Positions 45,693 through 54,569 of a stretch of DNA of 64,000 nucleotides are shown in pieces; position 1 is the stretch's first letter, and the number at the start of each line of letters is the position of its first letter. Origin of the DNA: JAUIIK01 sp041390865 (GTDB lineage: Bacteria; Chloroflexota; Chloroflexia; Thermomicrobiales; CFX8); the NCBI GenBank assembly GCA_041390865.1, contig JAWKPC010000021.1, positions 1 through 64,000 on the forward strand. Reading direction: 5' to 3'. A program made the position numbers and the translations under genes. Below the pieces are notes generated by a model. It was not told where the DNA came from. It worked only from the letters and a program-made list of their open reading frames with translations, and searched no databases.

Positions 45693-47648
45693 ATGACAGA
45701 TAACAAGTGGCTGCGCAACGGCTTCGTTTGGATCATCCTGATCATTGCCGTCATCGCCCTCTGGGTGACGTTCATTAATCGTGGTGGCGGTGAGAGTCAC
45801 ATCGCCATGGACGAGGTCGCGGCGGCGATTCAGCGCGGCCAGGTCGAGCGGCTGGAAACGACCGAAGGATCGAATGAAGTCACCGTCTACTATCGCAATG
45901 GCGATCAGTCGGACAAGGCGCGATTCGATGGCAACGTGGATCTCTACGACGCGCTGACTTACTACGGTATCTCGTCCGAAGACGTGCGGATCCAGGTCAA
46001 CAACTCCAGCTCCTGGGGCAACTGGATCGGCATTCTCACATTCGTGCTGCCGATTCTGCTCATCGTCGGAATCGTCATCTTCATGATGCGGCAGGCACAG
46101 GGCAGTAATAACCAGGCGATCTCGTTCGGGAAGAGCCGGGCGCGAATGTTTACCGGCAACAAGCCATCCGTTACGTTTGGCGACGTGGCTGGCGCGGTGG
46201 AAGCCAAGGAAGAGCTGGCAGAGGTCGTTGAATTCCTGAAATATCCCGAGAAGTTCGCGGCGCTGGGGGCGCGCATCCCGAGCGGCGTCCTTCTCGTTGG
46301 ACCTCCCGGCACCGGCAAGACATTGCTGGCACGCGCCGTTGCCGGTGAAGCCGGAGTGCCGTTCTTCAGCATCTCTGGTTCCGAGTTCGTCGAGATGTTC
46401 GTCGGCGTCGGCGCGTCCCGCGTCCGCGATCTCTTCGACCAGGCCAAGCGGAACTCGCCGTGCATCGTATTCGTCGACGAGATCGACGCCGTCGGACGCC
46501 AGCGTGGCGCAGGCCTCGGTGGCAGCCATGACGAGCGCGAGCAAACGCTCAACCAGATCCTCGTAGAAATGGACGGCTTCGACAGCACGACGAACGTTAT
46601 CGTCGTTGCCGCCACCAACCGGCCGGACGTGCTCGATCCGGCGCTGCTGCGCCCCGGCCGATTTGATCGCCAGGTCGTGCTCGATCGTCCGGACATTCGA
46701 GGCCGACAGGAGGTGCTCGAAGTTCATACGCGCGGGAAGCCGCTCGAAGAAGACATCAACCTTGAGAACCTTGCCCGCGAGACGCCCGGTTTCTCCGGCG
46801 CTGACCTTGAAAATCTCGTCAACGAGGCGGCGATTCTCGCGGCCCGGCGGAACAAGAAAACCATCGGCCGGGATGAGCTGAACGAGGCCATCGACCGGGT
46901 GATTTCAGGACCACAGCGCAAGAGCCGGGTAATTTCCGATCGCGAACGGCTGATGACGGCGTACCACGAGGCTGGTCATGCGCTGGTTGCGCGGGAGCTG
47001 GCCAACGCTGATCCTGTCCACAAGGTGTCGATCATCGCTCGCGGAATGGCAGGCGGTTACACGCGGATCGTTCCGGGTGAAGACCGCGCGTTCTGGACCA
47101 AGGCGCAGTTCGAGGATACGCTCGCCTACATGATGGGCGGACGGGTTGCGGAAGAGCTGATCTTCAGCGAGATCAGCACCGGCGCATCGAACGACATCGA
47201 GCGTGCCAGCGGTCTGGCCCGGCGGATGGTCACGGAGTACGGAATGAGCGACAAGCTCGGCCCGCTGGCGCTCGGCAAGAAGGACGAGCTCGTCTTCCTC
47301 GGCCGCGAGATCAACGATCAACGGAATTACAGTGACGAGATCGCCTTCGAGATCGACAAAGAGATCCGGCGTCTCATTGACGAGGCATACGAGCGAGCGA
47401 CGACGATTCTCCGCGAGCACATCGAAAAGCTCGACATGATCTCGATGTTGTTGATGGACCGCGAGACGATCACCGGCGAAGAACTGGAAGAACTCTTCGA
47501 TACGCCACGACCCAAACCGGAGCTCGTCGGGCCCGTTTCCTACCACCGGCCGGATGGAGCCAAGACTGGCGAGATCCATCGACCGCGGCCTGACGAGGGG
47601 CGTGAACCGCCGGGAAGCCCGGAACTGAGGCCGTCTCCGGCTACCTAG
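45693..47648 (+). CDS. ftsH: ATP-dependent zinc metalloprotease FtsH
   Basis: Membrane-anchored AAA+ protease for quality control of membrane and regulatory proteins. 651 residues: first membrane segment at about 8-26 (WIILIIAVIALWVTF), second at about 110-132 (WIGILTFVLPILLIVGIVIF), with the extracytoplasmic domain between. Walker A GPPGTGKT, Walker B CIVFVDEIDAVGR, second region of homology NRPDVLDPALLRPGRFDR, zinc site HEAGHALVA. The C-terminal tail after about 610 is Pro-rich and variable. Own promoter plus possible read-through. Confidence 0.97.
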   Translation: MTDNKWLRNGFVWIILIIAVIALWVTFINRGGGESHIAMDEVAAAIQRGQVERLETTEGSNEVTVYYRNGDQSDKARFDGNVDLYDALTYYGISSEDVRIQVNNSSSWGNWIGILTFVLPILLIVGIVIFMMRQAQGSNNQAISFGKSRARMFTGNKPSVTFGDVAGAVEAKEELAEVVEFLKYPEKFAALGARIPSGVLLVGPPGTGKTLLARAVAGEAGVPFFSISGSEFVEMFVGVGASRVRDLFDQAKRNSPCIVFVDEIDAVGRQRGAGLGGSHDEREQTLNQILVEMDGFDSTTNVIVVAATNRPDVLDPALLRPGRFDRQVVLDRPDIRGRQEVLEVHTRGKPLEEDINLENLARETPGFSGADLENLVNEAAILAARRNKKTIGRDELNEAIDRVISGPQRKSRVISDRERLMTAYHEAGHALVARELANADPVHKVSIIARGMAGGYTRIVPGEDRAFWTKAQFEDTLAYMMGGRVAEELIFSEISTGASNDIERASGLARRMVTEYGMSDKLGPLALGKKDELVFLGREINDQRNYSDEIAFEIDKEIRRLIDEAYERATTILREHIEKLDMISMLLMDRETITGEELEELFDTPRPKPELVGPVSYHRPDGAKTGEIHRPRPDEGREPPGSPELRPSPAT

Positions 47649-47666
47649 CGGAATGCTGATCAAGTA

Positions 47667-47696
47667 TCGCGCGGCCTGGATTTCCAGGCCGCGCGA
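47667..47696. terminator. Terminator after ftsH
   Basis: 13-bp perfect stem TCGCGCGGCCTGG / CCAGGCCGCGCGA with a 4-base ATTT loop, followed by TTAAGTTT. It sits between convergent ftsH and tRNA-Ala. Confidence 0.78.
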
Positions 47697-47738
47697 TTAA
47701 GTTTAAATGACAAACGCGGCCATCGCGGCCGCGCTTGG

Positions 47739-47811
<73 letters not shown>

Positions 47812-47822
47812 ATCAGTGCAGA

Positions 47823-47852
47823 AGAATACACCGTGGGGCGCCTCCTCTTCAA
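47823..47852 (-). promoter_or_regulatory. Promoter of tRNA-Ala
   Basis: Minus-strand TTGAAG (47847-47852) and TATTCT (47823-47828) with an 18-base spacer; the -10 ends 11 bases before the mature tRNA 5' end. Confidence 0.5.
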
Positions 47853-48028
47853 TCTGGACGGGACCCGGCGGCCCACCGATCTTGCCCGAATGCCGCGTAT
47901 CGCTCCTTCAAAGCGATCGGCGAGGGGGTACCGGCGAGACCGGGGGCTAGCATCAGTGCCACCCACTGTCGGGACGACTATCATTGCTGGAAATGCGTTC
48001 CTCGATGCAGAGCGGATTGGAAGTTCGC

Positions 48029-48428
48029 ATGTACGAAAACAACCATCACGAGCCGTCCGGCGCACCGCCGTCATCCGGACAGTCCCCTCCAGATAGTCCG
48101 GAGCCGGTCCAGTCTGCGGGCAAACGGCTTCAGCGCAGCGAGGATCAGCGGATTCTCCTCGGTGTATGCGGAGGGCTGGCAAATTATTTCGATTTCGATC
48201 CGACGATCGTCCGGATCGCCTTCGTCCTACTTGCAGTCTTCGGTGGCAGCGGACTGCTCCTCCTACATCGCGTTCGCGATCATCATGCCTTCGCACGACC
48301 AGCTTGAGGCGCACCCTCGGCAGGCCGCACGCGCGACGGTTGACGAAGCGGTTGCGACGACGCGAGATGCCGTCGATCGCGCAACCGGATGGGTCCAGCA
48401 AAAGGCGGGACGTGGGTCGAATCGTTGA
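48029..48428 (+). CDS. PspC-domain protein, frame broken by an indel
   Basis: Small stress-associated membrane protein. Frame one, from ATG 48029 with GGAAG upstream, gives a Pro/Ser-rich N-terminus then the PspC signature RILLGVCGGLANYFDFDPTI, followed by VRIAFVLLAVFGGSGLLL. The rest of the membrane helix (YIAFAIIMPSHDQLEAHPRQ) and a helical tail lie in the next frame, ending at 48428. The join is in CTGCTCCTCCTACATC (about 48252-48264), where one C too many accounts for the shift. Corrected length is about 132. Likely a sequencing error in a CTC repeat rather than decay. Confidence 0.82.
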
Positions 48429-48634
48429 CGCCTGTTTCGTGCATGAACGCCTGATCGCCGGGTATTTGCGGCATTGTTGGGAACTCCCGCTGGCCAGGCA
48501 CGTGTACCCGGCGGCGATCAGCCGCACGCTGAATGGAGCCTCGATCCGGACGCGAGCGCGTCCGGCGACGATCGTGAATACCTCTCGACTAATAGAAATC
48601 GTCGTACGCATCATTCGTTTGGATTGGACTACCC

Positions 48635-48943
48635 ATGAGTCAGGATGAGAAACGCGAAAAGGAGCTGCGGAGTCTGGCCGAACGGCAGGGAGTGCTCCTC
48701 GAAAAGGTAGATAAGGGCACCGAGGAATCGACGGAAGAGGACGGCTACCGAATTGTCACACCAGGAGACAATTCGCCCATCGCCGGCGACGAATCGAACG
48801 ATCATGTCCTGAGCCTTGATGAGGTCGCTCGGTGGCTGACAAACGATGAGGCGACCGCGCAGGCCAACACCGTCTCCGATCCAGACGGCAACCGCAAGGC
48901 ATCGAGGGGCTCTGAAACCCGCAACGACGCGCCCGAATCTTGA
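48635..48943 (+). CDS. Small acidic protein of unknown function
   Basis: Not recognised. 102 residues, ATG start, very polar: charged N-terminal helix (SQDEKREKELRSLAERQGVL) and a segment HVLSLDEVARWLTNDEAT that resembles a short helix pair. No cysteine, membrane segment or signal peptide. It lies between pspC and tRNA-Gly, so it is not clearly in an operon. Coding-like third-position composition supports it; moderate confidence. Confidence 0.6.
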   Translation: MSQDEKREKELRSLAERQGVLLEKVDKGTEESTEEDGYRIVTPGDNSPIAGDESNDHVLSLDEVARWLTNDEATAQANTVSDPDGNRKASRGSETRNDAPES

Positions 48944-48958
48944 TGTCCGTATTTGGGG

Positions 48959-49031
48959 AGCGGGTGATGGGACTCGAACCCACGACATTCTGCTTGGGAA
49001 GCAGACACTCTGCCAACTGAGTTACACCCGC
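48959..49031 (-). tRNA. tRNA-Gly (anticodon CCC)
   Basis: 73-base cloverleaf, minus strand: acceptor GCGGGTG/CACCCGC, anticodon stem TCTGC/GCAGA around loop TTCCCAA, T-loop TTCGAGTC, discriminator T. CCA not encoded. Reads GGG. Confidence 0.95.
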
Positions 49032-49044
49032 GAACCGCAGATGC

Positions 49045-49050
49045 ATTATA
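49045..49050 (-). promoter_or_regulatory. -10 element of tRNA-Gly
   Basis: TATAAT on the minus strand ends 13 bases before the mature tRNA 5' end. The opposite strand reads TATAGT at 49047-49052 and could serve thrC, so the site may fire both ways. Confidence 0.5.
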
Positions 49051-49137
49051 GTGCCGCGTGGGCCGGGTGTCTATCTCCCGCGCGGGATACAGTCTCCGGC
49101 ACCGATCGAATTGAACATAACATCCCCGGGAGGGTCT

Positions 49138-50381
49138 GTGGCTTTCGAAAGCGCGATGACGAAGATAGTTGGATCAATGTCGGGCAAGGAGTACGATCCC
49201 GATCAACTCCTCACCGTAGATCCAGAGGACGGGAAGGTATTGCTCGTCGAGTATGACCTCGAACGGGCAGCTTCGACGCTCACCAAGGACTCGCTTCTCA
49301 CGCGCTCCTGGGATCTCTGGCGCTATGCGGAGGTCATGCCGGTTCGCGATCCCAAGCACCGCCTGACGCTTGGAGAGGGCGGCACGCCGCTGCTTGCAGC
49401 GCCGAGACTTGGCGCGGAGATCGGATTGCCGAAGCTGCTGGTTAAGGACGAGGGCCGGAATCCGACCGGCTCGTTTAAGGCTCGCGGTCTCGGCGCGGCA
49501 GTTTCCCGGGCCAGGGAACTCGGCGTCAAAGCGATTGCGCTTCCATCGGCCGGCAACGCCGCCGCCGCGGCAAGCGCCTACCTGGCTCGCGGCGGATGGA
49601 TGCGTATGTCTTCATGCCCAAGGACGCTCCCGAGACGTTCATGCGCGAGTGCCGGGCGCTCGGGGCAAAGGTGTTTCTCGTCGACGGGCTGATCAACGAC
49701 GCCGGCGCAATTGTCAACGCGCACGCCAAGGACCGCGGCTGGTTCGACGTCTCGACCCTCAAAGAGCCGTACCGTGCCGAAGGCAAGAAGACGATGGGCT
49801 ACGAGATCGTCGAGCAGCTCGGCTGGCGCGTGCCCGATGCCGTGATCTATCCGACCGGAGGCGGCACAGGGATCGTCGGGATGTGGAAGGCGTTCGACGA
49901 GCTGGAGAAGATGGGCTTCATCGGCAGCGATCGGCCGAAGATGGTCGTCGTTCAGTCCACCGGTTGCGCTCCGATCGTGAGAGCATTCGAACGAGGGGAC
50001 CGCCACGCCGAGCTCTGGCAGAACGCGAGCACGATCGCTCCGGGCGTTCGGGTGCCGGTCGCGATCGGCGACTATTTGATTCTCGATGCCGTCCGGGAAA
50101 GCGAAGGTACGGCGATCGCGGTGACCGATGAGGCGCTGCTGGCCGGGACGGATCAGATCTCGGCAACCGAGGGAATCCATGTCTCGCCGGAAGTCGGCGC
50201 TTGCGTCGCTGCCTCTGAACAACTACGAGAATCGGGATTCCTGAAGGAGTCCGATGAGGTGATTATCTTCGGCACCGGATCAGGCTTGATGCACGTCGAT
50301 CTGGTTGGCGGCGAATACCCGGTACTCGAGCCCGGCGCGTCCAATCTCGCCGAGACGATCGATACCTGGTACGAATCCTAG
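49138..50381 (+). CDS. thrC: Threonine synthase, frame broken by a one-base deletion
   Basis: PLP enzyme converting O-phosphohomoserine to threonine. Start GTG 49138 with GGGAGG 4 bases upstream. Frame one carries LTLGEGGTPLLAAPRLGAEI and the PLP Lys in NPTGSFKARGLG, through SAGNAAAAASAYLARGG. Frame two continues MDAYVFMPKDAPETF to the end, with YPTGGGTGIVGMWKAFDELE and FGTGSGLMH. Reading GGCGGATGGATGCG with one more A restores GGMDAYVF, at about 49593-49597. Corrected length is about 414. The N-terminal segment that is a four-Cys zinc ribbon in many relatives (CxxC ... CxCG) is here IVGSMSGKEYDPDQLLTVDP with no Cys at all. Confidence 0.92.
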
Positions 50382-50385
50382 GGAA

Positions 50386-51225
50386 TCAGTTCAGCCGCTG
50401 GCAGCGAGGGCAGATTGTCGAACCTCGCTGCCCGACGACGATGCGGCGCAACGGCGTGCCGCATCGCGCGCATTCGGTGCCCGGCGCAGCGCCATAGACC
50501 AGCAAGCGCGATTGGTTCGTGCCGGACTCGCCCAGGCCGGAGCGATAGTCTCGAAACGTCGTGCCGGCGTTCTCGATCGCGCTGGACAGCGTATCCACGA
50601 TCGCGTCGTGGAGGAGGCGGGCCTTCTTTTTCGAGATCGAGGATGAGATCTTCTGCGGATGTATCCTCGCCGCATAGAGCGCTTCGTCCGCATAGATATT
50701 CCCGATGCCGGCGATGAACGTCTGGTCGAGCAGGAGTGGCTTGATTTGGCGATTGACGCTGCGAAGCATGGAATAAAACGTTTCAGGATCGAATTCAGCC
50801 TCCAGCGGCTCCGGCCCGAATTCTGCGGAGCGCGCCTCCCAGTCTTCCAGCGATAGGAGCCGTATCCGACCGAATTTGCGGGTGTCAATGAAGTCGAGAC
50901 GAGCGCCATTATCCAGCTCGAACGTCACACGCAAGTGGTTACCCCGACCTGCGGCCTTGACGGCTTCCGCCGGCCGGTACAGGAGTTGCCCAGTCATTCG
51001 CAGATGGGTCGTCAGGACGCCCCCGCCTGAAAGTTCGAAAACAATCAGCTTTGCCCGGCGATCGACGCGGGTGATCCCGTTGCCCGGCACTTCGGAGATG
51101 AACTCGGCGACCGGGGTCGGTTCGACCGTACGCGGCCAGAATACTTCGACAGATTCTATTCGCCGCCCGACCAGCGGTTCCCGCAGGGTCCGGCAGACGG
51201 TTTCGACTTCGGGCAGCTCGGGCAA
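50386..51225 (-). CDS. mutM: Formamidopyrimidine-DNA glycosylase
   Basis: Removes 8-oxoguanine and Fapy lesions and nicks the abasic site. 279 residues: N-terminal MPELPEVETVCRTL with catalytic Pro2 and Glu3, conserved Lys in RRAKLIVFEL, helix-two-turn-helix LLLDQTFIAGIGNIYADEAL, and the zinc finger CARCGTPLRRIVVGQRGSTI ending CPRCQ. Convergent with thrC, 4 bases apart, and divergent from yqeY. Confidence 0.97.
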   Translation of the reverse strand: MPELPEVETVCRTLREPLVGRRIESVEVFWPRTVEPTPVAEFISEVPGNGITRVDRRAKLIVFELSGGGVLTTHLRMTGQLLYRPAEAVKAAGRGNHLRVTFELDNGARLDFIDTRKFGRIRLLSLEDWEARSAEFGPEPLEAEFDPETFYSMLRSVNRQIKPLLLDQTFIAGIGNIYADEALYAARIHPQKISSSISKKKARLLHDAIVDTLSSAIENAGTTFRDYRSGLGESGTNQSRLLVYGAAPGTECARCGTPLRRIVVGQRGSTICPRCQRLN

Positions 51226-51267
51226 GCGGATAGCTCCAGTCCACGAACTTACAATTGATCAGGTACG

Positions 51268-51297
51268 TTGACCGTGCCGATGGGCGATCCGTATACT
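51268..51297 (+). promoter_or_regulatory. Promoter of the yqeY-phosphodiesterase unit
   Basis: TTGACC (51268-51273) and TATACT (51292-51297) with an 18-base spacer, 84 bases before the yqeY start and on the far side of the mutM start. Confidence 0.6.
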
Positions 51298-51380
51298 TCC
51301 AATTCGCCTACCGTCGGTACAGACGATAATCTAACTACACCCGGTGAACGAGTATGCGAGGCCGGTGGAAGGATGATGAC

Positions 51381-51863
51381 TTGACGGCGGAAATTTCTCA
51401 GCGTCTCGAAGCTGATCTCAAGGAAGCGATGAAATCGGGCAACGCGGAGCGCCGTAGCGCAATCCGCCTGCTTCGTTCTGCGTTCAAGTACCGGGAGATC
51501 GAACTCGGCCACCCACTGAGCGATGACGAGGCGGTCGACGTTATCCAGGACGAGATCAAACAGCGCCGGGACTCTATCGACGCCTACAGCAAGGCTGGTC
51601 GCACCGACCTGTCATTCAAAGAGCAGGTCGAACTTGACATATTACTCGACTATTTGCCGGAAGATCAGAAACCTCTCGATGAGGAGTTGTTGAAGCAGAT
51701 TGTCGAACAGAAGGCTGAGGAACTCGATCTCAACCAACCCGGCGACATGCGAGTTTTCATGCCGGCATTGATCGAAGCAACCGGCGGCCGGGCCGACAAC
51801 CGCCTCCTGAGTACACTTGCGTCTGCGGAACTTCGGCGGCGCGCAGAAGAGAAGTCCGGCTAG
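51381..51863 (+). CDS. YqeY/GatB-tail domain protein
   Basis: 160 residues from a TTG with GGAAGGA 7 bases upstream; an upstream frame start at 51354 has no site. Sequence fits YqeY throughout: RLEADLKEAMKSGNAERRSA, IQDEIKQRRDSIDAYSKAGR, EEQ-like FKEQVELDILLDYLPED and the C-terminal ATGGRADNRLLSTLASAEL. The same fold forms the tRNA-binding tail of GatB; the free protein's task is unknown, though a tRNA-amidotransferase link is often assumed. Confidence 0.9.
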   Translation: MTAEISQRLEADLKEAMKSGNAERRSAIRLLRSAFKYREIELGHPLSDDEAVDVIQDEIKQRRDSIDAYSKAGRTDLSFKEQVELDILLDYLPEDQKPLDEELLKQIVEQKAEELDLNQPGDMRVFMPALIEATGGRADNRLLSTLASAELRRRAEEKSG

Positions 51864-51905
51864 CCGGATGCACGGCTCAACCTCGATGTATCAAGGATTC
51901 TCTGC

Positions 51906-54110
51906 TTGGTTAGCACGATAAATCAGGACCAGAACGAGCGGATACGGCGGTTGTCTCGCCGGCTCCTCGACCGGACACTCGGCGAGGAGCGGGGCACCGT
52001 CCGTGATCTCTTCAAGCTGGTGCTCTTTCTACTTGCGGTCACGGCTGTAACAGTCTCGACCGTCTTCATCAACTGGTCTCCTGGAGAGACCGTTCTCGAG
52101 CCTGGAGACATTGCTCAGGAAACGTACAAGGCGTCGGATGACCTCACCTACGTCAGCGAGATTCGAACGGAAGAAGCTCGCCGGGAAGCCGGATCCGATG
52201 TCAACAACATCGTGAAGTCCTACGACCCCGAGGTTCGAGAGGATGCGCTAGGCGATCTCAGCAGCTTCATCAGTAGCGCGACAGAGGTGCGGGAGTCCGA
52301 GAGCCCCGACGACCAGAAGATCGAGATCGTTCAAACCGCGCTGCCCGAACTGACCGCGGAAGAAGCCACCCTGCTGGTGCAGGTATCTCCTGCCGCCTGG
52401 GAAGCGATTACCGCTCAGGCAACACAGCTCGTCGACGTGACAATGGAAAGTGAATTGCAGAGCGATGGGGTAGCCGGTGCCCGTGACCAGTTATCCCGTG
52501 AGGTCTCGTCTCTGCTGACGACGACTCAGCAGGATCTGGCCGTTGCAATCGCATCGGCGTTCATCCGTCCCAACGTCTTCATCGATGACGAGGCGACCCA
52601 GGCGAAGCGACAGGCGGCGATCGACGCGGTCGAGCCGGTCGTCGTATCGGTCAAGGCGGGACAAGCGATCGTGCGCGACGGTGACGCGATCACCGAACGC
52701 GACATCGAGGCCCTGGAAGAACTCGGACTGTTCCGCACTCAGCTCGATTCGAACGAGCGATACGGCGCCGCGGCGCTGATGGTCGTGCTAACCGTTGCAT
52801 TGACCGCGTTCCTGTATCTCTTTGGCGATGGGGTCTGGCGAAATCGGCAGTTGATCCTTGTCGGCATCGTCATCGTCGGGCCGGTCGTCGGGGCCCGGAT
52901 TCTGCTGCCTCATCCCGATATTCAGTACATGTTGCCGGTCGCAGCGTCGGCGATGCTGCTGGCGATCCTGGTCAACATCCAGTTCGCTACCGTGCTCTCG
53001 ATGTTCATCGCCATGTATATGGGCATCGTTGTCGATCTGTCGTTCGACCTCGTGCTGCTGTATTTCATTGGCTCGATTGCCGGGGCCGTCGTCATTCACC
53101 GGGCAGACAGGACGATTGATTTTGTCTGGTCCGGGATCGCCGTCGGGATGGCATCCTTCTCGGTTGGGCTTAGCCTGTCGCTCGTCGCAGGCGGGCTGGA
53201 CGGGGCGCTGACCGGGCGCATCCTGATCGAAACGGCACTTGCCGGCGCGCTCGCAGCCTCGGTCACATTTCTCTCGTTCAGCGTTCTCGGTTCGATATTC
53301 GGGATTCTCACGAATTTGCAGCTTCACGAACTGGCCCATCCTCGCCAGCCGCTTCTCCAGCGGCTGGCACAGGAAGCACCCGGGACCTATCACCACTCGA
53401 TCATCGTCAGCAATCTCGCCGAAGCGGCCGCCTCGGCGGTTGATGCGGATCCGCTTTTCACCCGTGTCGCGGTGCTGTACCACGACATCGGGAAGATGGA
53501 GCACCCTACGTTCTTTATTGAAAACCAGGCGAACATCGGCAATGTTCACGATGGTCTCGATCCCCACGTCAGCGCCCAGATCATTATCGACCACGTGCGG
53601 GACGGCGTCAGATTGGCGAAGAAGCACCGTCTTCCGGGCTCGGTAGTGGATGTTATCGCCCAGCATCATGGGACGACCCGGGTGGAGTATTTCTATCGGC
53701 GGGCCGCGAATGCCAACGAGGATGTCGATCCGGCGGACTTCACCTATCCCGGTCCGAAGCCGCAGACGAGAGAATCAGCGATCATCATGCTCGCGGACTC
53801 GGTCGAAGCAGCGGTGCGTTCGATGGCGCAGAGCGGCCGATTGTTCGAGAACTTGACCGATGGGGATCGCAAGAGCGAATCCGACCGTTTGATCGAATTC
53901 GTCCACGGTATCGTCCAATCCCGGGTCGACAGAGGGCAGCTTGATGAGTGCAATCTCACCTTCAGCGATGTCCGGAAGATCGAGTCGTCATTCATTCAAA
54001 TTCTGGAAGGTATCTACCATCCGCGGCTGGAATACCCAGAGCGTGCGTCCGAGCAGAAGGTCGAGAGCGGTCCGCTGCCGGAAGCAGCGACGGCGACCGG
54101 CGGCAGTTAA
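51906..54110 (+). CDS. 7TM-HD family cyclic-di-AMP phosphodiesterase (PgpH-like)
   Basis: 734-residue membrane protein. One N-terminal helix (LFKLVLFLLAVTAVTVSTVF, about 35-55), a large extracytoplasmic 7TMR-HDED domain (about 60-275) with VKAGQAIVRDGDAITERDIE, seven membrane helices (about 285-475), then a cytoplasmic HD domain: GTYHHSIIVSNLAEAAA, VLYHDIGKMEHP, IAQHHGTTRVEYF. Homologues hydrolyse c-di-AMP. TTG start with AAGGA 8 bases upstream. The pgpH-ybeY order matches other phyla and supports the call. Confidence 0.93.
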   Translation: MVSTINQDQNERIRRLSRRLLDRTLGEERGTVRDLFKLVLFLLAVTAVTVSTVFINWSPGETVLEPGDIAQETYKASDDLTYVSEIRTEEARREAGSDVNNIVKSYDPEVREDALGDLSSFISSATEVRESESPDDQKIEIVQTALPELTAEEATLLVQVSPAAWEAITAQATQLVDVTMESELQSDGVAGARDQLSREVSSLLTTTQQDLAVAIASAFIRPNVFIDDEATQAKRQAAIDAVEPVVVSVKAGQAIVRDGDAITERDIEALEELGLFRTQLDSNERYGAAALMVVLTVALTAFLYLFGDGVWRNRQLILVGIVIVGPVVGARILLPHPDIQYMLPVAASAMLLAILVNIQFATVLSMFIAMYMGIVVDLSFDLVLLYFIGSIAGAVVIHRADRTIDFVWSGIAVGMASFSVGLSLSLVAGGLDGALTGRILIETALAGALAASVTFLSFSVLGSIFGILTNLQLHELAHPRQPLLQRLAQEAPGTYHHSIIVSNLAEAAASAVDADPLFTRVAVLYHDIGKMEHPTFFIENQANIGNVHDGLDPHVSAQIIIDHVRDGVRLAKKHRLPGSVVDVIAQHHGTTRVEYFYRRAANANEDVDPADFTYPGPKPQTRESAIIMLADSVEAAVRSMAQSGRLFENLTDGDRKSESDRLIEFVHGIVQSRVDRGQLDECNLTFSDVRKIESSFIQILEGIYHPRLEYPERASEQKVESGPLPEAATATGGS

Positions 54111-54119
54111 GTAGCTGTC

Positions 54120-54569
54120 TTGATCGACGTCTTTCCCGATCCTCCAGATCTGTTGCCACCCTTAACCGTTCGATCCATCAGCGAGCGAATAGCGACCATA
54201 GCTGCGCGCATCGAGGATTCCGAGCGGGTGAGGTTTGGTGATGTCAGTGTCGCTATTGTCGACACAAAGCGCATCCGTTCGCTCCACGAAGAATTCTTCG
54301 ACGATCCTTCTCCTACCGATGTCATCACTTTTCCGGGGCCGGATGGAAACCAAAGTCCGCTCCTCGACGGCGACGTGGCGATTTGCCTGGAGGTCGCGGA
54401 GGATCAGGCGAGCGAAGATGGACACAGCACCGAGGACGAAATCGTTTTTCTCGCGGTTCATGGCCTGCTCCATCTCTGTGGCTGGGCGGATGCCGACCCA
54501 ATGGACCGTGCCCGAATGCTGGCACATCAGCGGCAGCTCATGGGGCAACCGAACGAGAGTTTGGAATGA
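54120..54569 (+). CDS. ybeY: Endoribonuclease YbeY, with altered third metal ligand
   Basis: rRNA-maturation and ribosome-quality RNase. 149 residues from TTG 54120. Conserved VSVAIVDTKRIRSLHEEF, then SPTDVITFPG and GDVAICLEVAE. The zinc motif is HGLLHLCGWADAD, whereas the family has HGxLHLxGYDH: the first two His are kept, the third is Asp. Asp can bind metal, but this is unusual and could lower activity. No frame problem is seen around it. The ATGA at its end starts the next glycosyltransferase. Confidence 0.88.
   Translation: MIDVFPDPPDLLPPLTVRSISERIATIAARIEDSERVRFGDVSVAIVDTKRIRSLHEEFFDDPSPTDVITFPGPDGNQSPLLDGDVAICLEVAEDQASEDGHSTEDEIVFLAVHGLLHLCGWADADPMDRARMLAHQRQLMGQPNESLE

Noticed and set aside
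45594..46727. 377-codon minus-strand frame opposite ftsH
   Set aside because: Shadow of the AAA+ coding region; covers the ftsH promoter and gives a low-similarity product.
48429..48634. Possible small gene in the 206-base gap after pspC
   Set aside because: Short frames only, no ribosome site and no recognisable motif on either strand.
49032..49137. Threonine-type leader or riboswitch before thrC
   Set aside because: Only about 100 bases with no conserved aptamer, attenuator hairpin or Thr-rich leader peptide visible.
52788..53669. 293-codon minus-strand frame opposite the 7TM-HD gene
   Set aside because: Asn/Asp/Arg-rich mirror of hydrophobic helices; not a plausible protein.
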